Notes under the pieces: model-generated | The model's input: only the letters and a program-made list of their open reading frames with translations | Databases searched by the model: none | Told to the model about the DNA's origin: nothing | Part shown: positions 16,796 through 24,966 of the stretch, in pieces | How the letters are laid out: each line of letters begins with the position of its first letter | How positions within the stretch are numbered: position 1 is the first letter of the stretch | Assembly: GCA_035696365.1 (NCBI GenBank) | Contig: DASRQS010000055.1 | Span: 1 to 64,000, forward strand | Reading direction: 5' to 3' | DNA from: JALYLC01 sp035696365 | GTDB lineage: Bacteria > Actinomycetota > Thermoleophilia > Gaiellales > JALYLC01 | DNA: 64,000 nt | Position numbers and translations under genes: made by a program

Positions 16796-17448
16796 TCAAG
16801 ATCGTTCTCGCCGACGATCAGCCGCTCGTGCGCGGCGGCTTCCGGCTCATCCTCGAGGCCGAGGAAGGCGTCGCCGTGGTCGGTGAGGCCAGCGACGGAG
16901 AGGAGGCCGTCGCTGCGGCACAACGGCTGAAGCCGGACATCGTGCTGATGGATGTCCAAATGCCTCGCGTCGACGGCCTCGAGGCCACGCGCCGGATCGC
17001 GCAGAACGGAGCGATCCAAGCCCGCGTCCTGATTCTCACGACGTTTGAGCGCGACGACTACATCTTCGAGGCCCTCCGGGCGGGCGCGAGCGGGTTCATG
17101 CTCAAGAACGCCACCCCCGAGGAGCTCATCCGCGCAGTGCGCATCGTAGCCGCCGGCGAGGCGCTGCTCGCCCCGTCCATCACACGCCGAGTGATCGAGG
17201 ACTATGCCCGGCACTCGGCCCCCGGCAGACGAGACGACAGGCTCGATCACCTGACCGAGCGCGAGCTGGAGGTGCTGCGCCTCCTGGCCACCGGCAAGAG
17301 CAACTCCGAACTTGCATCCCACCTCTACCTCGGCGAGGGCACAATCAAGACCCACGTCTCGCACGTCCTCGGCAAGCTCGGCCTGCGCGACCGCGTCCAA
17401 GCGGTCGTCTTCGCCTACGAAAGTGGCCTCGTCGAGCCAGGGCAGTAG
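16792..17448 (+). CDS. NarL/LuxR-family response regulator
   Basis: A 218-residue regulator. The receiver domain has the acidic pair ADDQ at residues 7-10, phospho-acceptor Asp 54 in IVLMDVQMPR, and Thr/Lys positions LILTTFE and GFMLKNAT. The C-terminal LuxR helix-turn-helix reads LTERELEVLRLLATGKSN and IKTHVSHVLGKLGLRDR. Co-translated with the kinase gene by a GTGATC overlap. Probable target: the divergent ABC operon and its own promoter. Confidence 0.94.
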   Translation: MIKIVLADDQPLVRGGFRLILEAEEGVAVVGEASDGEEAVAAAQRLKPDIVLMDVQMPRVDGLEATRRIAQNGAIQARVLILTTFERDDYIFEALRAGASGFMLKNATPEELIRAVRIVAAGEALLAPSITRRVIEDYARHSAPGRRDDRLDHLTERELEVLRLLATGKSNSELASHLYLGEGTIKTHVSHVLGKLGLRDRVQAVVFAYESGLVEPGQ

Positions 17449-17478
17449 ATCGCCTAGCCGCTGGCTCGAACGCGGCCG

Positions 17479-17790
17479 CTACCTCTGAGACTGCATGACT
17501 ACGCGATGCGGAAGCGCCTCAGCCGCGCTCGCTAATGCGATCCGCGGGATATCACAGGCTCGCCTCCAAGGTTGAGAACCGTCGGCTTCGCCGCCGGCAG
17601 CACGGCGGCCAGACTCGCGTCTCAGATGCGGCGTCGTACGCCGCGGCCCGGGCGTGACAGCGGCCGCGACGACCGCTGTTTTCGCCACCGGCGAGGGGCC
17701 GGGGGAGACGGCTGCGGCAACGACAGCCGTTTTCGCCACCGGCGCTCCGATCACACCGACTCTTCCCACGCGTGCTCGCCTGAGGGGCAT
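17479..17790 (-). CDS. Small basic Ala/Val-rich peptide with internal repeat (copy 2, extended)
   Basis: Paralogue of the 55-residue peptide at 2449-2616: the first 48 residues are nearly identical (MPLRRARVGRVGVIG, then two copies of PVAKTAVVAAAV). Here the frame runs on to 103 residues with an unrelated Arg/Ala-rich tail after PGPRR. As in copy 1 the ATG lies one base after a DUF6325-like stop codon. The extended tail looks like read-through into non-coding DNA, so the functional part is probably the first 50 residues. Confidence 0.5.
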   Translation of the reverse strand: MPLRRARVGRVGVIGAPVAKTAVVAAAVSPGPSPVAKTAVVAAAVTPGPRRTTPHLRRESGRRAAGGEADGSQPWRRACDIPRIALASAAEALPHRVVMQSQR

Positions 17791-17791
17791 T

Positions 17792-17960
17792 TCAGGTTCC
17801 GTCCGTTGCGAGTGCTTCGTCAGCTTGGATTGATGCGATGATCGCCTGAATCGGGATGCGCCCCCCGTTGCCGATCAACTGTTCGTGAGCGAGCAGAACG
17901 TTGAGCGCGTAGTCGGCATCGTCAAGGACAACGCCGGCAAGCCCGTCGGGCCCTGAACCT
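17792..17960 (-). pseudogene. C-terminal fragment of a DUF6325-like gene
   Basis: Minus-strand reading ends ...LIGNGGRIPIQAIIASIQAD then EALATDGT and stop. This matches the end of the intact DUF6325-like protein at 2618-3076 (LIANGRIPIQAIIASIEAD, EALASEGA), with one extra Gly. Upstream of about 17880 the similarity fades (GLAGVVLDDADYALNVLLAH) and the N-terminal 110 residues are missing. The following small peptide gene is retained at the same one-base spacing. Confidence 0.65.
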
Positions 17961-18068
17961 AGGCGGGTGGCGTGGGGCGGGTCGGCGGAGCGTTCGATTG
18001 CGGGTTACCCGCAATTTACGATTCGGCGTTTTACGGATGCCAGCGGACGCGTGTGAGGCGTAGCGTGA

Positions 18069-18296
18069 GTGGATGCGGTGGCATCCGTCCTTGAGTTGGT
18101 TGGCGTGACGGACGACTGCGATCACGGCGAGATTGAACTCTCGGCCGACTCAGCGGCTGACGCCCCTGACGCGGCCATCGCGCCTTACGGCCCGATCATT
18201 CAGCGCGGACGATGCCGTGCATGCCGCGCAACGATCATGCGGAGATTTCGCCTCGACGGCTGGGGTCCGTGGCAGGACGACGAAGGCGAACGCTGA
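18069..18296 (+). CDS. Small Cys-cluster protein, 75 residues
   Basis: GTG 18069 encodes 75 residues with DDCDHGEIEL near residue 17 and GRCRACRATIMRRF near residue 48. One Cys-x-His and one Cys-x-x-Cys could bind a single zinc. The tail GWGPWQDDEGER is acidic. The spacing and the GRCRxCR block are shared with the plus-strand protein at 19426-19641, so the two look like distant paralogues. Function unknown; RNA or protein binding would be usual for such mini-ribbons. Confidence 0.5.
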   Translation: MDAVASVLELVGVTDDCDHGEIELSADSAADAPDAAIAPYGPIIQRGRCRACRATIMRRFRLDGWGPWQDDEGER

Positions 18297-18396
18297 CAAC
18301 TCTCGCCCTGGCCGGCGGGTTGCTTCTGCTCGTTGGCCCGGGACGCGAGCAAGTAGTCCCTCAGAGACCGTGCGAGCCTTGAAACGGGTGCGCCGC

Positions 18397-18579
18397 TTAC
18401 TTGCCGGCGGAGTTGAGTTGTGCGCAGCGTATGCAGAGGGGCAACTTGCCCATGCCGCGGGCGAGGTTCCGATCTTCGATGTTGTTGCCCTCGACGCAGC
18501 GCGTGTTGTCGTGGTATTTGGTCGCAGGGGGTCTCGTCGAATACCACGGGCCTCGTTTCGGCACGACGTGCTCCTTCAC
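18397..18579 (-). CDS. Small zinc-ribbon-like protein, 60 residues
   Basis: GTG 18579 gives 60 residues: a basic start, then PATKYHDNTRCVEGNNIEDRN and LPLCIRCAQLN at the end. His/Cys pairs (YHDNTRC; CIRC) resemble the short 'YH...C...CxxC' proteins found in actinobacterial phage and island DNA. ATG 18609 is an alternative start adding 10 residues. Function unknown. Confidence 0.5.
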   Translation of the reverse strand: MKEHVVPKRGPWYSTRPPATKYHDNTRCVEGNNIEDRNLARGMGKLPLCIRCAQLNSAGK

Positions 18580-19116
18580 TAGCCTGACGACAGTCACAAC
18601 CCAACCCATGGTAGTAGAGCCAAGGCCGCATGCCGAGGCAGCGTCAGGATCCCACAGGTTGAATCGTGACGGCGTGTCGCAGTTTGCGTCGAGCCGGTAC
18701 TTGTGACATAACGATCTCGGAACGCCGCTTCGGATCCTCAAGCAATCCGAACGGCCGACACTCCACCCGGTTCCACCCTCGAGGCCCTCTCCGGAGGGCC
18801 TCGTTGCGTTCAGTCAGGTCGGCAAGCCGAGCGCGCGACCGCATGCGAGATACGGCGCTACACTCGCGCCCACGGGCTCGCCACCCAACCCCGTGGCGGG
18901 AACATGTGCCGGCAGGTCTCGGGGCCTCGCTCTCAGGAGCGGGGCTTCGGCGCGGTGAGCCTGAACGGAGCCGGTTTCGCTGGTAGTCCCAGTGTGGCGA
19001 TCGGTCGGGTGACCAGGTGCGAACGCGCGCCGTTGGGTCGTCGCAGTCGAGCAGCACCCGCGCTTGCCTTCCGCGAGGCCGCGCAAGGGGATCACGACTA
19101 GGCTGGGAGACAGCCG
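18580..19116. other. Stretch without a supportable gene
   Basis: No frame here shows conserved motifs or convincing composition. The segment around 18780-18805 holds an inverted repeat (GAGGCCCTCTCCGGAGGGCCTC) that could act as a transcription terminator. Otherwise nothing is identified. Confidence 0.4.
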
Positions 19117-19362
19117 ATGAAGACGATCCGGAATCCGCGCGAGACTCGCAATTGCAGTGCCCGCCTTGGCCTTCAACAGCCCGCCAGCAAGCGGCGCAGG
19201 ATCGTTCGCTGCGGCGTGCCCGCGTTGGACTTCGGCGACGTGAAGATCGCCGGCGAGCTCGTCGAGATCGCGTTATGCCGCGCGCACTTCCGGACGCTGC
19301 GCGACAGCCAGGATCCGCAAGCGCTCAAGGCTTTCTGGGCACCCGAGCCGCCCGCGTCCTGA
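19117..19362 (+). CDS. Hypothetical small protein, 81 residues
   Basis: ATG 19117 (preceded by GGGAGAC) encodes 81 residues. After a basic N-terminus the reading is SKRRRIVRCGVPALDFGDV and GELVEIALCRAHFRTLRD. The pattern 'Cys ... C-x-x-H' recalls small actinobacterial proteins with a CRxH pair. It belongs to the cluster of small Cys-containing genes at 18-19.7 kb. Not recognised further. Confidence 0.5.
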   Translation: MKTIRNPRETRNCSARLGLQQPASKRRRIVRCGVPALDFGDVKIAGELVEIALCRAHFRTLRDSQDPQALKAFWAPEPPAS

Positions 19363-19425
19363 ACGAGTTTGACGCTCTCCTCAGTGGAGGCCCAGCACGC
19401 GAGGGCGCGCGCGTAGGGTGGGAGG

Positions 19426-19641
19426 ATGCCGAGATGCCCAAGCCTCGCGTGTCCCCATGTTGCCGCCGAAGTCTGGGACGCCCTGCTGGCTGAGTGGATC
19501 GATGCCCGTTACCCCGAGCAGGGATTGATTCTTGCCACGGAGCACGGGCGCTGCCGGTCGTGCCGAAGGCATGTCCAGCGCAGCCGTCCCGGCAGCGTTT
19601 GGTCGAGGTGGGGCTTGGCTCCGGGCTGCCGCGCATCATGA
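19426..19641 (+). CDS. Small Cys-cluster protein, 71 residues
   Basis: ATG 19426 encodes 71 residues: MPRCPSLACPHVAAEVWDAL, then GRCRSCRRHVQRSRPG and a Trp-rich tail. Cys-x5-Cys-x-His plus Cys-x-x-Cys would suit one zinc site. It shares the CxH ... GRCRxCR layout with the protein at 18069-18296. The start has GGGAGGATG (the RBS runs into the ATG region), so translation initiation is plausible. Function unknown. Confidence 0.55.
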   Translation: MPRCPSLACPHVAAEVWDALLAEWIDARYPEQGLILATEHGRCRSCRRHVQRSRPGSVWSRWGLAPGCRAS

Positions 19642-19766
19642 ACCCCAGGCTCGCGTCATTCCGTCCTGGTGGTGGCGCGGGCAAGACCCATCCCAGGCCC
19701 CTCGCGCTCTCCTGCGAAGGTCGTACGTCCCCCTGGCGATTGGCGTGCCCGCGCTAGGGAACCGTA

Positions 19767-19943
19767 CTACGCCGTCGCGTAGCCGCGGCCTGCACTCATG
19801 AGCCGTAGAGTCGAGGGCCGCGTCCCAGTGTCTAGCCACACGAGTCCCAAGGAGACCAGGTAGCTCCACGCCGGATCGTCGGGTCGTGGCGCTGGCGACT
19901 GCTCATGCAGTCGCCGCAGTGCCTCGAGCTCGTCGTGCGTCAA
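19767..19943 (-). CDS. Small winged-helix-like protein, third member of a local family
   Basis: A 58-residue reading from TTG 19943. It contains LTHDELEALRRLHEQ, then DDPAWSYLVSLGLVWLD and ends LRLMSAGRGYATA. The same layout occurs in the proteins at 20711-20926 and 20938-21132: a helix with a Leu-Arg-x-Leu core, 'DPxW' before a second helix ending in GLV/GLM, a variable strand, then LT/MSxxGRGY. This order resembles a very short winged helix. No ATG or GTG is available, and the open frame begins 51 bases further upstream, so the start is uncertain. Confidence 0.5.
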   Translation of the reverse strand: MTHDELEALRRLHEQSPAPRPDDPAWSYLVSLGLVWLDTGTRPSTLRLMSAGRGYATA

Positions 19944-20214
19944 CGTGTAGATGCGCTGTGCGAGCGCTATGCCGCGGCCCTCCGATGCCGCAATGCGGGC
20001 CCCCAGCGTAACCGCGGCTTGCGACCGCTAACCGGATCCGCTCGATCTCGAGGCCCGGTATTTGTGCCGGGCCTCAATGGGTCTCCATGAGGTTGAGGCG
20101 CAGCGCGGGCGAGATCTGGGTGCCCCCTGTCCGGTCCGCGGCTGGGCGCGAGCCTAGCAGTTTGTTACGTTGATCCCCAAGGTCTCGGACTCATCCGCCC
20201 CGCGGCTGACCACT

Positions 20215-20611
20215 TCAAGTCACGCCCCTACTCTCACGCGCTGCGAATCGCATCTCGACGCGCGTGCCGTGGCCCGTGTGGGATGAGATTCCAGCGCTGT
20301 CGGCGAGCTTGTCGATACGGCCCGAGGCCCGCGTGGGCGCTGCGCTGACCGGGCACGTAGCCGACGCCGCAGTCGTGCACCACGATGACGAGGGCGCCGG
20401 CTTGCAGGCTTGCTTCGAGCATGTACGTGGGATTCGGATGATCGTCAGGATAAGCGTGCTGCACGCAGTTGGTACACGCCTCGGTGACGGCGATGCGGAT
20501 GCGCTCGACGACATCCAGCTCGAGTTGGAGCTTCTCAGACAACTCGGTGATCGCCTCGCGAGCGCGGCGCACGCACTCCGGCAGGGCTGGCAGTTCCAGT
20601 TCAAGCCGCAT
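20215..20611 (-). pseudogene. Anti-sigma factor Ser/Thr kinase (RsbW-like HATPase), frameshifted
   Basis: ATG 20611 opens MRLELELPALPECVRRAREAI, VVERIRIAVTEACTNCVQHAY (N box) and ALVIVVHDCGVGYVPG (G1 box), diagnostic for RsbW/SpoIIAB-type ATPases that sequester sigma factors. At about 20315 the GLGLPLI block is reduced to GLG and the frame shifts. The rest of the domain (RIDKLADSAGISSHTGHGTRV, EMRFAARE) continues in the next frame to the stop at 20215. A deletion of about a dozen bases explains both. The gene is therefore probably inactive. Confidence 0.8.
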
Positions 20612-20710
20612 ATTCACCGTCAGGCAGTTGCCCAATCTCCCCACATTGAACCCTGTGAACCGCGAACGGGCCATTCTGGCCCGGCCAGACCAGTTGCGGA
20701 GCTCGCGGGG

Positions 20711-20926
20711 TCATTCAGTCCTGTAGGCGCAGCCCCTCGCCGTCAAGACCTGGCGACAGAGGTTCGGCGCCCCTGCGACGGACTCGCGCGACTTCACGAG
20801 CATGAGGCCTCGCTCTCCCAAGCGCAGCCACACGGGATCTTCCGTCATCGGCGGCGTGAAGCACCGCTGTAAGGCGCGAATAGCCGACAGCTCCGCGCGG
20901 CTCAATCGATCCGGATTCACGACCAT
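20711..20926 (-). CDS. Small winged-helix-like protein, family member 2
   Basis: A 71-residue protein: RLSRAELSAIRALQRCF, then EDPVWLRLGERGLMLV, a 14-residue insert, and QVLTARGCAYRTE. It is a clear paralogue of the 64-residue protein encoded 11 bp upstream (20938-21132) and of the product at 19767-19943. The 11 bp spacing suggests one transcript. I do not recognise a named domain; DNA binding is a guess from the helix-helix-strand order. Confidence 0.55.
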   Translation of the reverse strand: MVVNPDRLSRAELSAIRALQRCFTPPMTEDPVWLRLGERGLMLVKSRESVAGAPNLCRQVLTARGCAYRTE

Positions 20927-20937
20927 TGCGCCACCCT

Positions 20938-21132
20938 CTAAGGCGTGACGTCGGTGCGGTAGCCCCTGCCTGCGAGCGTGAGTTGCGGCTTGCCCGCGGA
21001 CAACAGGTCGACGAGCCCGAGTTCGAAGAGCTCGTTCCAGATCGGATCGCTGGTCTCAATCGACTGCCGGCCCGCCTGCAGCGCTCGCAGCGCGTCGCGC
21101 TCAAGCGCGTTCAGAGGGAGGCGGATCTGCAC
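20938..21132 (-). CDS. Small winged-helix-like protein, family member 1
   Basis: A 64-residue protein from GTG/ATG 21132: MQIRLPLNALERDALRALQ, then SDPIWNELFELGLVDLL and PQLTLAGRGYRTDVTP. First gene of a tandem pair with its paralogue at 20711-20926. The LTLAGRGY end is reminiscent of the wing of archaeal/actinobacterial mini winged-helix proteins. Function unknown. Confidence 0.55.
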   Translation of the reverse strand: MQIRLPLNALERDALRALQAGRQSIETSDPIWNELFELGLVDLLSAGKPQLTLAGRGYRTDVTP

Positions 21133-21540
21133 CCTCGCACCCTACTCTCTCAGTCGGCGGCTAAGCCTCCAAGCGTCGCGCGGCTCTCTCGAGCCTCAGC
21201 CGTCGCAGCGCGCCGGCGAACCTCGCCCACACCACCGGTAGCTTCGTCGATCTCGCCCATCGCGAGAAGGCGGAAGCGGGCGTCCAGGGGCCATGGGCAG
21301 CGACACGACCCCGCCCCGTGACCCCCGCGCGGGGTCGCGTCGCTGAGACCTATGCGCCATGCGAGCGGCATACCCCCGGCTAGCCCTCAGGCGTTCTCCG
21401 GGGAACGTCAGCCGAGCCGCGTCGTCGCTCCGTAGTCGCGGTCGGAAAGAGGATCTGCGCGGGGACGAGTCGCGCGTCGCGTTTCAGCGTCTCGTCGCGT
21501 GGCATACACGTAGTCCGAACCCCACCCGGAGGAACGCACC
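21133..21540. other. Intergenic region upstream of csbD
   Basis: No gene seen. It serves the divergent small winged-helix-like pair on the left and the CsbD-like gene on the right. GGAGGAACGCACC directly before 21541 is the ribosome binding site of the CsbD-like gene. Confidence 0.5.
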
Positions 21541-21693
21541 ATGGGACTCAAAGATGACGTGACCGGCAAGGCGAAGGAAGCCGAGGGCAAGCTGACCGAC
21601 GACAAATCGCGTGAGGCGGAAGGCAAGCTCGATCAGGCCAAGGGCAAGGCCAAGGACGCGGTCAAGGACGTCAAGGACGCTGTGAAGTCCTGA
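21541..21693 (+). CDS. CsbD-like stress protein
   Basis: ATG 21541, with GGAGGA eight bases upstream, encodes 50 residues: MGLKDDVTGKAKEAEGKLTD followed by repeats of the type EGKLDQAKGKAKDAVKD. This is the hydrophilic, Lys/Asp/Gly-rich helical repeat of CsbD-like proteins, induced by general stress in many bacteria. A GC-rich inverted repeat at 21775-21801 (GGGGCCCCGCTTCGGCGGGCCCCG-type) downstream is a likely rho-independent terminator. Confidence 0.85.
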   Translation: MGLKDDVTGKAKEAEGKLTDDKSREAEGKLDQAKGKAKDAVKDVKDAVKS

Positions 21694-21853
21694 CCACCCG
21701 CGCGGACCGAAGCGAGACTAGATACGGAACTACGAGACTCATCGATCGGAACACGCGGGCTAGGTACTCGACAACGGGGCCCCGCTTCGGCGGGCCCCGT
21801 TGCGTTCTCAGCGTCACCGGTTCGGGATTGCTTGAACCGGGCAAGAGCGGCAT

Positions 21854-22132
21854 GTGACCGATCGAGAATCAGGGAGCTTTGATGAGAACTGGGACGTAGC
21901 GGCAGCGGTGGGCAGGGGCCTTTTCGCTGGCGCTGTGGGCACCGCCGCAATGACGGTATCGAGCACGATTGAAGCGAGGCTGCAAGCGCCACGCTTTCGT
22001 GAGCTCGAGCTCGAGCTCGACGCGATCGGCTTGGCTACGCGAGCACGTTTCAGGGCGTTTGTGCCGCGAGTGTGCCGCGGCGCGCGTCACCCTTGGCGAG
22101 CAGGCACTCGAGGGGTAGGATCAGCCGCATGA
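21854..22132 (+). pseudogene. Truncated membrane protein gene (N-terminal part only)
   Basis: GTG 21854 opens 92 residues. The first 45 (AAAVGRGLFAGAVGTAAMTV, SSTIEARL) resemble the first helix of actinobacterial membrane proteins with an AGAVGTAAMTxSS motif. After about residue 55 the reading turns into Arg-rich sequence without hydrophobic segments, and the frame ends overlapping the next small gene. Most likely only the 5' end of a longer gene remains. Confidence 0.45.
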
Positions 22133-22293
22133 CTGACCATGTCCCGCCCGTAGGCCCTGCACAGGTAGACGTCGACCAATGGCTAAGGGAGCCGTATGGT
22201 CGCGCATTGGCGGGCTTCGTGCCGTGTCTCGTGGTGATGCTAGTCGGCCTCGTCGTGCTGGATGGCGTTAGGGTGGCGCTGTTCCACGCCTAG
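22129..22293 (+). CDS. Small single-span membrane protein, 54 residues
   Basis: ATG 22129 encodes 54 residues: a polar N-terminus (MTDHVPPVGPAQVDVDQWLR) and one hydrophobic segment at about residues 31-51 (FVPCLVVMLVGLVVLDGVRV). GAGGGGTAGGA upstream could serve as ribosome binding site. It overlaps the end of the preceding truncated frame by four bases. Function unknown. Confidence 0.5.
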   Translation: MTDHVPPVGPAQVDVDQWLREPYGRALAGFVPCLVVMLVGLVVLDGVRVALFHA

Positions 22294-22566
22294 ACGACGA
22301 AAGACCCGCACCCGCCCCCCCTTTGAAGACGAGTGGAAGAAGCGGTGATGTTGCGCCGCGCGCCGGCCGCGCTCATCGGCGGGATTCTGCTCGCGCTTCC
22401 CACATGGCATGGTCGGGTTCGTCCAACGGAATGGATTCGAGGGTCAAGAGCTGGAACGCATCGCTCAGCGCGGGCGGGCGCATCACTCTGCCTGACCTGC
22501 GTCCACGCTGGACCGAGGTGTTGCTACGGCGCGAACTACGGAGACGCGTCTCTCTGCTGCTCGTCC

Positions 22567-23238
22567 TTACGGGAAATAGGCCGACGTGAGCGAGTCGACC
22601 TGGAGAGCGGCGATCTTGACCCAATCAGATGAGATGGTGGCGGCGACGTCGTTGTGACAGGTCATCTCGACCTGGCCGCCAGTGGTGGTGAAGTCGTAGA
22701 GCAGGTAGAGAGCCAAGCGCTTTCGCCACGGCGAAGTACCTGCCTGCGCCAGGGAGTAGTAGTCCTCATCGTCATTGTCGAGCGGAGCTCTTCCAACAAT
22801 GTGGAGATCGCAGATTCCGCTCGTCGCGATGGGGCCGAGGTTGCTGAGGTTCGCGTACCCGATGATGAGGTACTTGCCTGCCGGCAGCGCGACCTTCGCG
22901 AGCGTTGCGACTGAGGTCCCTGTGATCATGACCTCCGCGAAGGCGTAGTTGTAGGCGTGCGAGACGCCCGCCGGCCCTTGGAGTCCTTGCGGACCTGGAA
23001 GTCCTTGGGGCCCGCTAGGAACAGCGAGCACGGAGGACGGGAAGTGGCCGCGCGCGTTGAGCGGAACGAGTTGACCCCCACGCGGCACGCGCGAGGCCTT
23101 GATGCCGTTCACCGCGCCTGCGTTCTTCGCAAAAAGAGCCGTGCGCACGACGTGCAGAGCGCCCTCGCTCAGCGGCGTGCCCACTATCGCGACCAGCAAC
23201 GCGACCGCCGACAGCGCCATCGGCAAACGATTCCTCAT
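22567..23238 (-). CDS. Secreted protein with a short collagen-like segment
   Basis: ATG 23238 encodes 223 residues. A signal peptide spans about residues 1-26 (LPMALSAVALLVAIVGTPLS). A segment ALFAKNAGAVNGIKASRVPR is typical of actinobacterial secreted proteins of this kind. A collagen-like stretch GPQGLPGPQGLQGPAG lies at about residues 75-90, followed by a beta-rich C-terminal domain of about 130 residues that has the size of a jelly-roll. Probably exported to the cell surface. Two Cys in the C-terminal domain may form a disulfide. Confidence 0.75.
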   Translation of the reverse strand: MRNRLPMALSAVALLVAIVGTPLSEGALHVVRTALFAKNAGAVNGIKASRVPRGGQLVPLNARGHFPSSVLAVPSGPQGLPGPQGLQGPAGVSHAYNYAFAEVMITGTSVATLAKVALPAGKYLIIGYANLSNLGPIATSGICDLHIVGRAPLDNDDEDYYSLAQAGTSPWRKRLALYLLYDFTTTGGQVEMTCHNDVAATISSDWVKIAALQVDSLTSAYFP

Positions 23239-23433
23239 CACGGACTCATCTCCTGCGGCGGAACGCGATGCTACGAGCCTTGTGACAGACGTGTCAAGGT
23301 CATCGCTGCCCGCTTGAGCCGCAATCGTCGCAGCGCGCCGGCGGAGCTCGCCCACGACTCTCCGTCTCGTCTACCACTGGCGACTGAGCGCACCCAGCAG
23401 GGCTGAGGTCTGGCGGCCCGAATCAGGTCTGAG

Positions 23434-24165
23434 ATGTGGGAGCAGTTGGAGTCCGGATGGGTTAGGCATCAGTTCGAGCCTCTGATTCTGATCGCCACGC
23501 TGGCGATGATCCCCGTGCTCATCATCGAGTACGACACGACCTCTGCCGGGTGGCACACGTTCGCCGTCGCCGCAAACTGGGCAATCTGGGCGATCTTCGC
23601 TGTCGAGTTGGCGTTCGTCCTCTCGGTGGCGCCGAGAAAGCGCAAAGCGCTCCGGGCGCACTCGCTCGATGTCGCGATCGTCGTCGTGACCATCCCTCTG
23701 TACGGTCGGCTCCTCGCCTCGCTGCGGCTCGTGCGACTCGCGCGCTTGATGCGACTGGCCCGGGCGGGCGTCGTCGTCAGCCGGGCGTTGCAGGCCGAGC
23801 GCCGCCTCACCAACACCAACAAGTTCCGCTTCGCGGCGCTCGCCACGATCTTCCTGGTCATCGTCGCCGGCGCGGTGCAGAACACGGTGAACCAGGGAGA
23901 TTTCAAGTCGTTCTGGGACGGCGTCTGGTGGGCGTGCGTGACCGTCACGACTGTCGGATACGGCGATCTCTATCCCACGACCGTGGTCGGTCGAATCGTA
24001 GGCATCGTGCTCATGCTGACCGGCATCGGCTTCCTCGCGGTCCTCACCGCGACCATCTCCAGTGCGTTCGTGAAATCGGACCGCGAGGACGAGTCGAGTG
24101 CGATTCTGGAAGCCCTTCGGCGGCTTGAGGCCGAGGTCGCAGAGCTCAAGGCACGCATGCCCTGA
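23434..24165 (+). CDS. Voltage-gated-type potassium channel
   Basis: A 243-residue membrane protein with a complete small voltage-gated channel layout. S1-S3 hydrophobic segments lie at about residues 17-33, 44-65 and 78-90. An Arg-rich S4 (SLRLVRLARLMRLARAG) is at 96-112 and S5 at 131-150. The selectivity filter TVGYGD is at 173-178, and S6 ends at about 210. A C-terminal coiled coil follows (ILEALRRLEAEVAELKARM) and should support tetramer assembly. Conducts K+ across the cytoplasmic membrane. No RCK domain. Confidence 0.93.
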   Translation: MWEQLESGWVRHQFEPLILIATLAMIPVLIIEYDTTSAGWHTFAVAANWAIWAIFAVELAFVLSVAPRKRKALRAHSLDVAIVVVTIPLYGRLLASLRLVRLARLMRLARAGVVVSRALQAERRLTNTNKFRFAALATIFLVIVAGAVQNTVNQGDFKSFWDGVWWACVTVTTVGYGDLYPTTVVGRIVGIVLMLTGIGFLAVLTATISSAFVKSDREDESSAILEALRRLEAEVAELKARMP

Positions 24166-24805
24166 ATGTGTCGCGACCGCCCAAGCGCGCGCCTACGCCT
24201 CGACCAGGCGAGCCGCACGCTCCCGCGCGGAGGTGCGGGAGGCAGGATGTCGATCGAATCCTTCGTCCTGACCACCTGGCCGTTACCGAGCTCGACGCAA
24301 CGCCGAGAGCGACTCCAACGATCGCTGTGACGAGCGCGACGACATCCATGCGTACGAGCCTATCTGGAGCGAGATAGAGCAACCGGACAGCACGCTTATC
24401 CGTCTGGGCATGAGCAAGACAAATGGCGAAGGCTCGCAAGCGAGCGTGTCTCCAAGCAAGTCGACGACCAGTGCCGAAGACATAAGCGACGACGAGCGGG
24501 AGGCGCTAGGCCCTGACCCTGGCGACTGACGCATCCACACGAACGTGGGCGTCCACCAGGGCGACGACCAGTCGCCAACTGCCGACACGCTCCCCGCCTC
24601 GGGCGCAGAGCTTGAGGCCGCGGGCCGGCGAATCGTGCGGAATCACCTAAGACGCGTCGCCCGACGGGGCATCCTCGAGGGTGCCGCGGGACAACGCGCG
24701 GGACAACAGCTTGACTCCGTGTGACGCTCTGTGAGCCTTACAGCCTAGGCGGCTAGTCGACTCGATCGAGGGTCGTTTGCAGGGACTCCGCCTGGTGGAG
24801 CGGGA
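24166..24805. other. Intergenic stretch left of tRNA-Trp with only doubtful small frames
   Basis: Two small readings are possible but weakly supported. One is a minus-strand 67-residue frame from ATG 24349 whose first 32 residues form one membrane helix (VVALVTAIVGVALGVASSSV). The other is a plus-strand acidic 39-residue frame at 24410-24529 (MSKTNGEGSQ to DDEREALGPD). Neither has a good ribosome binding site. This DNA abuts the 3' end of tRNA-Trp, the usual side for island insertion. Confidence 0.35.
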
Positions 24806-24878
24806 CAGGGGCGACAGGGCTCGAACCTGCGACCTTCGGTTTTGGAGACCGACGCTCTACCAGCTGAGCTACGCCCCT
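24806..24878 (-). tRNA. tRNA-Trp (anticodon CCA)
   Basis: 73 bases on the minus strand fold into a perfect cloverleaf: acceptor AGGGGCG/CGCCCCT, D arm GCTCAGCTGGTAGAGC, anticodon stem TCGGT/ACCGA around CTCCAAA (anticodon CCA, complement of 24843-24845), and T arm CAGG TTCGAGC CCTG. Discriminator G; CCA is not encoded. The 3' end faces the gene-poor accessory segment on the left. Confidence 0.96.
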
Positions 24879-24966
24879 TCGCCCCGCGAGTTTAGCCGAC
24901 CCGCCTTTCCCGGCTTCCGCCGCGAAATCTGCCACCCTCTCTCCAGAACGCGGGAAGAAGGGCGCC

